From contig DATENM010000130.1 of assembly GCA_035275065.1 (NCBI GenBank), positions 1-64,000 of the forward strand: a stretch of DNA of 64,000 bases. The letters are read 5' to 3'. The position numbers and the translations under genes are program-made. This document shows, piece after piece, positions 9,448 through 18,451 of the stretch (its first letter is position 1; every line of letters begins with the position of its first letter). This stretch comes from Blastocatellia bacterium. Its GTDB lineage: Bacteria > Acidobacteriota > Blastocatellia > UBA7656. The notes below the pieces were generated by a model. That model did no database searches and had not been told where the DNA came from. It worked only from the letters and a program-made list of their open reading frames with translations.

Positions 9448-11835
9448 TTAATGCGGCGCGGACGCGGAAGGCGCGGACGGCTGTAACAGCGATTTCGGGA
9501 AGAAGACAACCTCCTCACCCGTGCTGAAGGCGAACTGATCGTTGCCCCAGGCCCAGAAGCTCACGATGTTCTTCAGTCCATCAAGCGCCCTGTACGACGC
9601 TACCTCCATCCGTGTGCTCAGGTCGTAGGCCAGGACGTAGACGCCACCGCCCGAATTCGAATCGAGGGCGATAATGAAATAGACGCGGTTATGCGCCACG
9701 TCCGGCAGCACCATGTCGGTGCCGCCGATGTGCAGCGGCGAGAGGTCGAAGCGAAATCTGCCGAGCCGCGTTTGCGTTTCCGGGTCAATGATCAGTCCGG
9801 TGTTCGTAAAACAGAGGCCGCCCTGACAGCGCATCTTCGAGACGCCCTCTTCGCCAACAAACTCGCGACTGGCCGTGATGTGAGCCCCGCTCGAATCAAG
9901 CCCCATGCGCGTGAAGGTGTGGTCCGAGCTGTCGGTCGTCAGGCCATAGACGGCGTTGGCCGACGCCGACAACTGAATCGTGTTGATCCTTGGCGACCCA
10001 AAAATCCAGTTGGGCGTCGAAGCGGGGCGCTTGACGCCGTTATCGTAGATGGCAACGCCATCGGAATCGAACGGGTCGTGGTTATGATCGCCCCAGCGGG
10101 CGACGACGAGCGATTCAGGATGACCGGGCACGGTTAGAATGTCGGCGGCGGTCGTGCTCATCGGCCCCTGGAACAAGGCTCCGTCATTAAACAATGGGTA
10201 GCGCAGATCGAGCGCCAGGTCAGGCAGCCGCAGGCGTTGAACGGCGCGCCCGCCGAACAGCACCGTGTAGAGATACTGCCCGTCATCGGTGACCGCCATC
10301 TGCCAGGGCTCGCTGCCCGCCCAGACCGGCTCGCCGACCGTGCCGGCAATCGGATCAATCGGCACAATCGAATTGCCATACTTATCAAACACGCTCGGCA
10401 CGCTCGCATAAAACCGTTGCCGGCTGGCGTCATAAGTGATCTCGTAATTCGGCAGCGGGATGCGCCGCACGCCGCCGTTGATCGGCAGCGGCGGCGGCGG
10501 CTCGTATGTCGGCCCCGGCTTCATCAGCGAGAGCGGGAAGATCACGATCCGGCCCGTGGTAACCAGCGGCGGGACCAGCAGCGCCAGGCCCGCCGAACCG
10601 CAGCTCACCATCTGCCCCAGCTCCGAGACCAGCCCGTAATAGGCTTTGTAATACCGGGTCAGGCGGTAGGTCCGAATATCAAATTCCGCAATGGCGAAAT
10701 CATAGCCGTCGCGCTGCCCGAAGTAAGCGCGCCCGGTACTGGTATCCAGGGCAGAGGCGTTAGCGCCGAACGCCTCCTGGGTGAAAAATCGCCCATCAAA
10801 AGTGCGCAGCTCCGGGCGCACGACGCGGCCATTGGTCGCATAGATCAGCCCGTTGTGAAGCACCAGCTGCTGACGGGCGTAGGAGAGCAGGCCCTCGAAC
10901 GGCTTGTCGACCAGATGGACGCCCTGCGCGTCAATTTGATACTGCGACACGTTGGTGCTGCCCTCCTCGTAGCCCCACAGCGTATCCGTGGTCGCGCCAA
11001 AGCAGAGTGTGCTGCCGGTGAATATCCCGGTGACGATGGCGGGTCGCCGGACACCATTATCAAAGATGGCAACGACCGCGCCAATGGTATATTGATTACA
11101 TTGAAGCGCGACGGCGATGGTCTCCGGATGGCCGGGCATCACGCGCAGGTCTGTGCCCGCAAAAGCACAGCCGTCAACGCCGAACGCCGTCTTCAGATCA
11201 ATCTGCAAATCCACGCGGCTGGTGCCGAGGTTGACGCGCTGCGCCTTCAGCCCCTCCTCGATCACGACATAAATGAAGCGGTAATCGTCAGAAAAAGCTA
11301 GCGTGCGCGGCTGGTGCCCGACGGCGATGGTCGTTTCGACTTGCGCCGTGCGCGCATTGACGATGGCAATTGAATTGGCATACTGCGCGGCCTGGCTGTT
11401 GACGCTGACGTAGAGGCGGTCGGTGACGGGCGAATAAGCCACGTCATTTGCCATAACAGAAATTTCGTAGGGCTCTTTATAATAGAGAAGCTCCGGCGAG
11501 GTGGTGCCGTCAGGATTACGCACTTGAAGGTTATCGCCGGGATGGATTCGCTTGCCGGATTTCTTCGCGGTCAACTGCGTCGGAGAATCAAACCGGGTCT
11601 TTTGCGGTTCGCCATTGAGCAGGATTTTGGCGCCACTGCTGAAATTCGCGCCGATAACGGTCAGAACTTTTCCATCGACCTCGATGTCGGTGATCACCGG
11701 CGCGATTGTTGGAGTCTCGGCTTGAGCCGTGACGCCGGCGCGCGCGCGGCTCCCGTTAATTGAAAGGATGAGAATGAAGCTAATCGCCGCTGCCCGTATC
11801 AAGTTTTGCGCACCCAACTGACGCTTGCCCATCAT
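9448..11835 (-). CDS. Secreted IPT/TIG-domain beta-propeller protein, function unknown
   Basis: The start is supported by AGGAGAG eight bases upstream of an ATG pair. A signal peptide (residues 1-34, ending in RARAG) is followed by an IPT/TIG Ig-like domain (about 42-120: ITDIEVDGKVLTVIGANFSSGAKILLNG). The rest looks like YVTN/NHL-type propeller blades (NDVAYSPVTDRLYVSVNS; YDASRQRFYASVPS). The two halves are internally related: both carry a GHPE...VA[VR]...GV..I[FY]DNGV[KR]RPA pattern, about residues 235-270 and 575-610. This suggests two propellers or a duplicated one. The role could be adhesion or cell-surface binding; I do not assign one. Confidence 0.7.
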   Translation of the reverse strand: MMGKRQLGAQNLIRAAAISFILILSINGSRARAGVTAQAETPTIAPVITDIEVDGKVLTVIGANFSSGAKILLNGEPQKTRFDSPTQLTAKKSGKRIHPGDNLQVRNPDGTTSPELLYYKEPYEISVMANDVAYSPVTDRLYVSVNSQAAQYANSIAIVNARTAQVETTIAVGHQPRTLAFSDDYRFIYVVIEEGLKAQRVNLGTSRVDLQIDLKTAFGVDGCAFAGTDLRVMPGHPETIAVALQCNQYTIGAVVAIFDNGVRRPAIVTGIFTGSTLCFGATTDTLWGYEEGSTNVSQYQIDAQGVHLVDKPFEGLLSYARQQLVLHNGLIYATNGRVVRPELRTFDGRFFTQEAFGANASALDTSTGRAYFGQRDGYDFAIAEFDIRTYRLTRYYKAYYGLVSELGQMVSCGSAGLALLVPPLVTTGRIVIFPLSLMKPGPTYEPPPPLPINGGVRRIPLPNYEITYDASRQRFYASVPSVFDKYGNSIVPIDPIAGTVGEPVWAGSEPWQMAVTDDGQYLYTVLFGGRAVQRLRLPDLALDLRYPLFNDGALFQGPMSTTAADILTVPGHPESLVVARWGDHNHDPFDSDGVAIYDNGVKRPASTPNWIFGSPRINTIQLSASANAVYGLTTDSSDHTFTRMGLDSSGAHITASREFVGEEGVSKMRCQGGLCFTNTGLIIDPETQTRLGRFRFDLSPLHIGGTDMVLPDVAHNRVYFIIALDSNSGGGVYVLAYDLSTRMEVASYRALDGLKNIVSFWAWGNDQFAFSTGEEVVFFPKSLLQPSAPSASAPH

Positions 11836-11978
11836 GCTGCTCTCCTATCCCATCGCGCACCGCCGGCTTGATCTCCTGTTATCTGCGTCTGACCGGTTAC
11901 GAACCTGAGGTGACCAAGCTTACATCAAGCGCTTGCCGGCGTAAATCTTTAATCCTCCAGGGCGGCAGTCCGCTCGCT

Positions 11979-14171
11979 CTAATCCGAAAGCGCAAAGTCA
12001 ATCAAGTGGCGCGTGCGGTCTACGCGGCTGACAACGACGCGCACGGCATCGCCGAGCCGGTACTTGCGATTCGTGCGCCCGCCACTCAACCGGTGCTTGC
12101 GCTCCTGGTATTCGTACTCGTCGTCCGTCAGCGTCGAGATATGCACCAGCCCTTCAACGAAGAAGTCATTCAGCTCGACATAAAATCCGTAATCCTTAAC
12201 CGAGGTGATGACGCCGTCGAAGACTTCGCCGACCCGCCCGGCCATAAACTCGGCCTTGCGCCAATCCATCAGCTCGCGCTCGGCGTCGGCGGCAACGCGC
12301 TCGCGCTCGCTGGCGTGTTCACCGATGTTGACCAGCCGGCTGCGCAGCGTGGTTTCGCTCTCCTCGTCAAGCACCGGCGCGGCCAAGCGCTTCAAGGCGC
12401 GGCGCTCGCCAAGATCGATGGCAAAGTCTGCGGCGTTCGTGCGCCCGCGCTCGACCACTTCGCGCAGAACGCGGTGGACGATCAAGTCGGGATAGCGGCG
12501 GATCGGCGACGTGAAATGCGTGTAGGTCTTCATCGCCAGCCCGTAATGCCCTTCGTTCTTCGCGGCATACTTGGCGCGCTGCATCGAGCGCAGCATTAAG
12601 TAAGAGAGCATACGTTCTTCGGGCAGGCCGCGAATCTGTGTCGCCAGGTGTTGAAAGCCGCGCTGCGGCACCGGCCCGTGCATGGAAAACTTGTGGCCGA
12701 ATGAGGCGGCAATCTCAGCGAACTCTTCGACCTTCACCGGGTTCGGCTCTTCGTGAACCCGGAACAGCAGCGGCACGCCGAGCCCATCAAGATGACGAGC
12801 GACGGTTTCGTTCGCCAGCAGCATGAACTCTTCGATCAAACGGTGCGCGATGTTGCGCTCCGAGCGCAGGATGCCGCCGATCTGGCCCTCGTCGTTGAAC
12901 CACAGCTCGGCTTCGGGCAGATCAAAGTCAATCGCGCCACGCGCCTCGCGCTGCTCGATGAGCAGCAGCGTGAGCTGGTGCATTCTGAGGACCATATCGC
13001 GGATGTGAGCATAGCGCCGCGCCGTTTCGCCTTCGGGATGGGTGATGATCTCGTTGACCTGCGTATAGGTCATGCGCTCGCGGCTGTGAATGACGCTTGG
13101 CGCGAGCCGGTAATCTACGACACGCCCGCGCGCGTCCAGCTCGATGAGCGCCGACATCGTCAGGCGATCCACCCGCGGATTGAGCGAGCAGATGCCGTTC
13201 GACAATCGTTCCGGCAACATCGGGATGGCGCGCTCAGGGAAATAGACCGAGGTGCCGCGCCGAAATGCTTCTTCGTCGAGGGCGCTCGCTTCGCGCACAT
13301 AATGGCTGACGTCGGCGATGTGGACGCCGAGCCGCGCCCGCCCGTTCGGTAAGCGCTCTAAAGAGACCGCGTCGTCAAAATCTCTGGCGGTTTCGCCGTC
13401 AATCGTGATCGTCAGCCAGTCGCGCAGGTCAACTCGCCCTGTGAGGTTTTCATTACTGATGCTTTCCGGTATGACTTCGGCTTGGGCGAGCGCCGCTTCC
13501 GAAAAGACATGCGGCAAGCGATGTTTGCGGATGATGATCTCGATATCGATGCCGGGCGTGTCGGGCGGGCCGAGGACTTCGACGACGCGGCCCCAGGGCG
13601 GGCGACCGGCAATCGGCGGGCGGGTGATCTCGACGTTGACGATATCGCCGTCGCGTGCGCCCCTGGCGTCAGCGGCCGCAACACTCACTTCATGGAGAAA
13701 GCGCTCGTCAATCGGGGAAACGAAACTCTCCGCCGGGAGCTTGATAAAGCGGCCAACGACCGTCGGCGCCGTGCCGCGCAAGACGGCTTCGATGCGGCCT
13801 TCGCGCCCGCGTGCTTTCTGTGCCGTGACGCGGGCGATGACCATATCGCCGTGCAGCGCCGCGCCCATCTGGCGCTCGCCGATAAAGAGGTCGCCGCGCT
13901 GCCGCTCGCGCTCATCTTCGGGCACGACGAAGGCATGGCCGGAGCGCGTGCCGCGCAGCGTGCCGATCAACAGCCCGTCGAACGACTTGCGCCAGTAGCG
14001 ATGATTCTTCATCGCCGCCAGGCCGGTTCGCGCGAACTCTTTCAAATACTCGCGCAGCCGCGCCGTTTGGGTTTCGCTTAAGCCGAGGGCTTCGGCCAGG
14101 CGATCTACGGTGACGGCGCGCTCGCGTGATTTCGGCAGCGCCTTCAGGACTCGTTGCGGTGAAAGATCCAT
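11979..14171 (-). CDS. rnr: Ribonuclease R
   Basis: RNase R is a 3'-5' exoribonuclease that degrades structured RNA. Domains in order are an N-terminal winged-helix region (1-60), cold-shock-like OB domains (about 65-230), the RNB catalytic domain (about 245-570) with the acidic motif TIDGETARDFDDAVSLERL, and a C-terminal S1 domain (about 635-720: GRVGEVFDGVITSVKDYGFYVELNDFFVEG). The 730-residue length is within the family range. The ATG at 14171 lacks a clear Shine-Dalgarno because a heptamer-type palindrome starts three bases upstream. Annotation as RNase R and not RNase II rests on the winged helix and S1 layout. Confidence 0.95.
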   Translation of the reverse strand: MDLSPQRVLKALPKSRERAVTVDRLAEALGLSETQTARLREYLKEFARTGLAAMKNHRYWRKSFDGLLIGTLRGTRSGHAFVVPEDERERQRGDLFIGERQMGAALHGDMVIARVTAQKARGREGRIEAVLRGTAPTVVGRFIKLPAESFVSPIDERFLHEVSVAAADARGARDGDIVNVEITRPPIAGRPPWGRVVEVLGPPDTPGIDIEIIIRKHRLPHVFSEAALAQAEVIPESISNENLTGRVDLRDWLTITIDGETARDFDDAVSLERLPNGRARLGVHIADVSHYVREASALDEEAFRRGTSVYFPERAIPMLPERLSNGICSLNPRVDRLTMSALIELDARGRVVDYRLAPSVIHSRERMTYTQVNEIITHPEGETARRYAHIRDMVLRMHQLTLLLIEQREARGAIDFDLPEAELWFNDEGQIGGILRSERNIAHRLIEEFMLLANETVARHLDGLGVPLLFRVHEEPNPVKVEEFAEIAASFGHKFSMHGPVPQRGFQHLATQIRGLPEERMLSYLMLRSMQRAKYAAKNEGHYGLAMKTYTHFTSPIRRYPDLIVHRVLREVVERGRTNAADFAIDLGERRALKRLAAPVLDEESETTLRSRLVNIGEHASERERVAADAERELMDWRKAEFMAGRVGEVFDGVITSVKDYGFYVELNDFFVEGLVHISTLTDDEYEYQERKHRLSGGRTNRKYRLGDAVRVVVSRVDRTRHLIDFALSD

Positions 14172-14173
14172 AC

Positions 14174-14325
14174 TGATTTTGGATTTTGGATTTTAGATTT
14201 TAGATTGTCAAAAGGTCGCGGCGGCCCTGGCGCGCTGTGTTTCGTGATTACGGACTGATCGCGCGATGAATGGCGCGAAAGCGCCGCAAGAATCCAAAAT
14301 CGAAAATTGAAAATCCAAAATCAAA
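14174..14325. repeat. Inverted repeat of tandem GGATTTT/AGATTTT heptamers
   Basis: The left arm (about 14175-14206) has four 7-nt units of GGATTTT or AGATTTT. The right arm (about 14290-14323) has complementary AATCCAAAATC units. It fills the space between the divergent RNase R start and the tRNA-Leu promoter. Confidence 0.8.
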
Positions 14326-14355
14326 TTGACACATTTTGCGGTTGCTCGGTAGACT
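14326..14355 (+). promoter_or_regulatory. Sigma-70 promoter of tRNA-Leu
   Basis: TTGACA at 14326-14331 and TAGACT at 14350-14355 are spaced by 18 bp. Expected initiation near 14362 leaves a 5' leader of about 29 nt before the mature tRNA. The -35 begins exactly where the palindromic repeat ends. Confidence 0.7.
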
Positions 14356-14390
14356 ATTTTTGCTTCGATTGAATCGCACTCGCACATCAT

Positions 14391-14473
14391 GCGGATGTGG
14401 CGGAATGGCAGACGCGCAGCGCTCAGGACGCTGTGGGAGCAATCCCATGGAGGTTCAAGTCCTCTCATCCGCA
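14391..14473 (+). tRNA. tRNA-Leu (anticodon CAG)
   Basis: Acceptor stem GCGGATG pairs with CATCCGC, with discriminator A at 14473. The anticodon arm CAGCG-CTCAGGA-CGCTG contains anticodon CAG, reading CUG. A class II variable arm (TGGGAG...TCCCA) and the T loop GTTCAAGTC are present. At 83 nt it fits a leucine tRNA. The CCA end is not encoded. A T-rich run follows. Confidence 0.96.
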
Positions 14474-14527
14474 TCCTTTCTTTTCCTCTTTCCCACAGTC
14501 GATTAATCAACGCTTCGGTCAAGCTTT

Positions 14528-15709
14528 TCAGATTCGCAGGCGCGTCGTGATGTCGAGAAATTCCAGCTCGCGGGCGGTGCCGCGCGCCCGCCCGCGCCGG
14601 TGCTTGACCTGAAAGGAAACCACCGTCGCGCCATCAATGCGCAGGCCGAACTCCGACGCGATGGGGTTGCCGCGCGGGTGCGATGGCAGGAAGGTGATGC
14701 GCTCCGGCGTCAGGCGCTCGATGTCTATGCGGTCGAGCAGCGATTCCCATTTCACCTCGCCGGTCGCGCGGTCGAAGATAATCACCCGGCTGTCATCCTT
14801 GCCGTGCTTGAAGTAGCGCAACTGGCGCAGCAAATACTTCAGCGCTTCCATGTCGCCGACGCGCGCCCGGCTGAAGTCGGTCGGCTCGCAGTCGGCGAGT
14901 TTCAGCTTATGAATCAAGACCTGCGCCACCAGCCGCGCGACGTTCAAGTAATGTGATTTCAGCTCCGTAAGCGACGAGTAGCCGAGATCACGAATCATCC
15001 GGTCAAGCTCGGGCGGCGTGACGCGAAAATAACGCGCCGCCCACTTGGCGCCGATGTCGGGCGTCTGGCCTTCGGCGACCGCAACCTTGTGCGACTTGTC
15101 GGTCTTAACAGAGACCGGCAGCGGCGCGCGCCCCGCGAACTCAAGCCGCAGATCGCCCGCATGCGCGTCCGCATAGTCGCGCGGCGTGTGGCGCACGCCG
15201 ACGAGCCGGGCCGGCGCGGCGAGCCCAAGTAGCTCTGCGGCGCCGCGCCGCGTTGCCGTTTCGATGTGGCTGATCTCTTGTTGAAACACTGTGCGGTGCG
15301 CGTCCGATTCGGGCAGGCGGCGGATCGCCTCGCGCATTTTGGCGCGGCTCGGCGCGGCGTCGAACAGTGGCTGTGAGAGGTGCGCCTGCGCGATCAATTC
15401 GTTGGCAAGAGCGATTTCCGCGAACGTCCCAAGGCCATCATGAAAAGCGCCTTCGATGGTATCAAAGTCTGCTTTCCGGGCAGTCGCCTGGGTCGCTTGA
15501 AGCGCCGGCAGCGCGGCGGCCTGAGCGAGCGGTAAGCAGGCGAGTAAGACGGCCGCCAGCAAACGCCTGCGCTTCGTGTGAGGACGCAAAGATTTGAGGC
15601 GCGCGAAAAGCGTTTCAAGCAGGATGGGCGCGGCCCGTCGCGGTATTCTTTTGACGGCGCGGGCCGGGGTTGCTAATCTTAATATTTCCTTATGCTGCAT
15701 ATTTTGCAC
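14528..15709 (-). CDS. Unknown protein, possibly a restriction-endonuclease-like nuclease
   Basis: I cannot name this 393-residue protein firmly. The middle (about residues 165-230) has AHAGDLRLEF, then PLPVSVKTDKSHKVAV, then DIGAKWAARYFRV. From memory this resembles the core of HaeIII-type restriction enzymes (an Asp, then a (I/V)S(I/V)K strand, then a D(F/I)G.KW block), and the end SEFGLRIDGATVVSFQVKH could be the second half of such a fold. The N-terminal 75 residues are odd: a basic stretch and an Ala/Leu-rich segment resembling a signal peptide. The GTG start at 15709 may therefore be too early. No methyltransferase is nearby. It faces tRNA-Leu end to end. Confidence 0.4.
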   Translation of the reverse strand: MQNMQHKEILRLATPARAVKRIPRRAAPILLETLFARLKSLRPHTKRRRLLAAVLLACLPLAQAAALPALQATQATARKADFDTIEGAFHDGLGTFAEIALANELIAQAHLSQPLFDAAPSRAKMREAIRRLPESDAHRTVFQQEISHIETATRRGAAELLGLAAPARLVGVRHTPRDYADAHAGDLRLEFAGRAPLPVSVKTDKSHKVAVAEGQTPDIGAKWAARYFRVTPPELDRMIRDLGYSSLTELKSHYLNVARLVAQVLIHKLKLADCEPTDFSRARVGDMEALKYLLRQLRYFKHGKDDSRVIIFDRATGEVKWESLLDRIDIERLTPERITFLPSHPRGNPIASEFGLRIDGATVVSFQVKHRRGRARGTARELEFLDITTRLRI

Positions 15710-15780
15710 CCATCTGAAAACCTTTTGCCTGTGCCAGGAGTCTTATCATTCGTACAGCCGGTTCGTCGGAGGAAAAATTC

Positions 15781-17853
15781 ATGAAGCGCACCTGCGCCGC
15801 ATTCGTCGTTATCGTTTTATTATCGCTCGCTGCTGTGTCGAGCGGTAAAACCACGCCGCCCGCCAGGGGCTTCACCATTGACGACCTGATCACGATGCGG
15901 CGCGTCGGCGACCCGCAGATTTCGCCCGACGGGCGCATGATCGCCTATACCATTGCCGACACCGACAAAGCCGCCAACCGCCGCACGACGCAAATCTACT
16001 TGATCCCGGTTGATGGCGGCGAGCCGCGCCAGCTCACCAATGAAAAAACTTCGTCGAGCGCGCCGCGCTGGTCGCCCGATGGCCGCCGGCTCGCCTTCGT
16101 GTCAGCGCGTGACGGCGAGGCGCAAATCTGGACGATGGACGTTGACAGCGGCGAAGTCAAAAAGATGACCAACCTCGCGCTCGGCGCGGCTGATCCCGTC
16201 TGGTCGCCCGATGGGCACTTGATTGCCTTCACCTCCGAAGTCTATCCCGATTGCACGAGCGACGACTGCAACCGCCGCCGCGCCGAAGCCGCTGCCGCGA
16301 GCAAAGTCAAAGCGAAGATCACTGAGCATCTGCTCTACCGTCACTGGACGGCGTGGAAAGAAGGCAAGCGCAATCACGTATTCGTCGTCGCGACTGAAAC
16401 CGGCGAGGCGCGCGACCTGACGCCCGGCGACTTTGACGCGCCGCCTTTCAGTCTCGGCGGCATGACCGATTACGCCTTCTCGCCCGACTCGAAAGAGCTT
16501 GCGTTCGCGCGCAACACTGACAAGGACGAGTCGCGATCTACGAATGGTGACCTCTTCATCGTGCCGGTCACGGGCGGCGAGGCGCGACGCATTACCAGTG
16601 ATAATCCGGCCAACGACCTGTCGCCGCGCTATTCGCCTGATAGCCGCTACATCGCTTACCGGGCGCAGGCCAAGCCCGGCTTTGAGGCCGACCGCTGGCG
16701 CTTGATGCTCTATGACCGCAAGACCGGCATGAGCCACTCGCTGACCGAATCGCTTGATGCCAGCGTCGAGAGCTTTACGTTTACGCCGACAGGCGGACGT
16801 CTGCTCGCGGTCGTCGCCGAGCGCGCGCGCCAGCCGATCTATGAAATCTCGCTCGAAGGCGCGCCGCTGCGCCGGCTGGTGAGCGACGGCTTCAACGACG
16901 ACGTGCAAGTGAGCGCCGACGGGCGCAGCATGGTCTTCACGCGCCAGAGCCTGACGCGCGCCGTCGAAGTCTATCGCGCCAGCGCCGCGGGCGGCGTCGT
17001 CAATCAGGTAACGCGCGTCGGCGACGCGGCCTTCGCGCAGTACGGCTTCAAGGCGGCGGAAGAGCTGACCTGGGACGGCGCCGGCGGCGTCAAGGTGCAG
17101 GGCTGGCTGGTGAAGCCGGCGAACTTTTCGGCGGCGCGCAAATACCCGATGGTCGTGCTGATTCACGGCGGGCCGCAGGGCGCATGGAACGATTCGTGGA
17201 GCTACCGCTGGAATCCGCAGATCTTTGCGGCTGCCGGCTATGTGGTCTTCATGCCGAACCCGCGCGGCTCGACCAGCTTCGGCCAACGCTTCACGGACGA
17301 GATTTCGGGCGACTGGGGAGGCCGCGTCTATACAGATATCATGAACGGTGTGGCCTATGTCGCGACGCTGCCCTTCGTTGACCGCGAGCGCATCGGCGCG
17401 GCGGGCGGCAGCTATGGCGGTTACATGGTCAACTGGATCGCCGGCCATAACGATGATGCGCGGGTCAAATTCAAGGCGCTGGTGTCGCACGCAGGGCTGT
17501 TCAACTTGATGAGCATGTATGGCGCGACCGAAGAGCTGTGGTTCCCCGAATGGGAGTTCAAGGGCACGCCGTGGACGAACCCGCAGCTCTACTTGAAATG
17601 GTCGCCGCACATGTCTGTGAAGAATTTCAGCACGCCGACGATGGTGATCGCCGGTGAGATGGATTATCGCGTGCCGGTCACCGAAGGCTTGCAGATGTTC
17701 ACCGCTTTGCAGCGGCAGGGCGTCGAATCCAAGCTGCTCTATTATCCCGACGAGGGCCACTGGGTATTGAAGCCGCAGAATTCCGAGCTGTGGTACACGA
17801 CGGTGCTCGACTGGTTCGAGCGCTACCTGGTGAAGCCGAAAGCGCAGCCATAA
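15781..17853 (+). CDS. S9-family prolyl oligopeptidase-like peptidase, exported
   Basis: Serine peptidase of the DPP4/acylaminoacyl-peptidase group. A signal peptide (1-24) precedes an N-terminal WD40-like propeller with repeated SPDGR(R/L)(I/L)A(F/Y) motifs (residues 45-420). The C-terminal alpha/beta hydrolase domain starts near 440 (PMVVLIHGGPQGAW). The catalytic triad is visible: nucleophile Ser in GGSYGGYM, Asp in GEMDYRVP and His in DEGHWVLKP. The length of 690 residues is typical. Start support is GGAGG eleven bases before the ATG. It stands alone on the plus strand between two minus-strand genes. It probably trims oligopeptides made by the larger secreted peptidases in the window. Confidence 0.93.
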   Translation: MKRTCAAFVVIVLLSLAAVSSGKTTPPARGFTIDDLITMRRVGDPQISPDGRMIAYTIADTDKAANRRTTQIYLIPVDGGEPRQLTNEKTSSSAPRWSPDGRRLAFVSARDGEAQIWTMDVDSGEVKKMTNLALGAADPVWSPDGHLIAFTSEVYPDCTSDDCNRRRAEAAAASKVKAKITEHLLYRHWTAWKEGKRNHVFVVATETGEARDLTPGDFDAPPFSLGGMTDYAFSPDSKELAFARNTDKDESRSTNGDLFIVPVTGGEARRITSDNPANDLSPRYSPDSRYIAYRAQAKPGFEADRWRLMLYDRKTGMSHSLTESLDASVESFTFTPTGGRLLAVVAERARQPIYEISLEGAPLRRLVSDGFNDDVQVSADGRSMVFTRQSLTRAVEVYRASAAGGVVNQVTRVGDAAFAQYGFKAAEELTWDGAGGVKVQGWLVKPANFSAARKYPMVVLIHGGPQGAWNDSWSYRWNPQIFAAAGYVVFMPNPRGSTSFGQRFTDEISGDWGGRVYTDIMNGVAYVATLPFVDRERIGAAGGSYGGYMVNWIAGHNDDARVKFKALVSHAGLFNLMSMYGATEELWFPEWEFKGTPWTNPQLYLKWSPHMSVKNFSTPTMVIAGEMDYRVPVTEGLQMFTALQRQGVESKLLYYPDEGHWVLKPQNSELWYTTVLDWFERYLVKPKAQP

Positions 17854-17881
17854 GGGGCGGCCATAATGCGCCGGCCACTGG

Positions 17882-18157
17882 CTAGGGCTTTGATTCAAGG
17901 TCGCTGACGCGATGTTCAAGGCCGGTGACGCGCTGGCTGGTCTGCAAGGCGAGCTGCGCCACCTCTTCGGTGAGCCGGCGCGTCACTTCGTTCGCCTGGA
18001 TCAGCTTATCGAAGCTTTCGCGTGTCTCCTCACGCGTTGCGTCCATCTCTTCGCGCATCGCCTCGACAGCAGCCGTCAGCTTGCTGATGTCGGCGCTGAG
18101 TTGAGCATGATGATTGAGCAGAAACTCGATGGCGCGTTCCATCTCTTCGTTGGTCAT
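17882..18157 (-). CDS. Small coiled-coil protein, function unknown
   Basis: A 91-residue hydrophilic protein with no signal peptide, predicted as almost continuous helix with heptad-like spacing (ISKLTAAVEAMREEMDATREE...VSDLESK). A strong ribosome site GGAGG sits six bases before the ATG. It resembles short coiled-coil proteins often annotated as hypothetical in Blastocatellia. It may form oligomers or serve as a scaffold. No partner can be named; it is convergent with the S9 peptidase gene. Confidence 0.65.
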   Translation of the reverse strand: MTNEEMERAIEFLLNHHAQLSADISKLTAAVEAMREEMDATREETRESFDKLIQANEVTRRLTEEVAQLALQTSQRVTGLEHRVSDLESKP

Positions 18158-18451
18158 TCGTCCTCCAATTCACTATCCACCGCGCCAGGTACCGGAATCA
18201 TTCTACAACAGAACGCCGGATTGACGAACGCCTTTCGCCCGCCGCGCTGACGGCTGCCGGCGCGATTTACCCAACGCGCCGCTAAAACACCCCACGCGCC
18301 ATGCACTCTGCCCTGCGCTGTCTTTGCTCGCAGACGCATCGCAAGCGTCCGCATGGGCACACTCCTTGCTCAATCAACTCTTCATGCACAATCAAACAGA
18401 GTCTGTCATCAACATGCTTAGATTAAGCACAAGCAAGAGAGGAGAGTGAAC

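Noticed and set aside
14391..15709. Integrated element at tRNA-Leu
   Set aside because: No integrase and no second copy of the tRNA 3' end is visible downstream.
18154..18360. Minus-strand ORF of 68 codons overlapping the start of the coiled-coil gene
   Set aside because: Arg/Gly/Ala-rich, no ribosome site, and it ends inside the good Shine-Dalgarno of the 91-residue gene.
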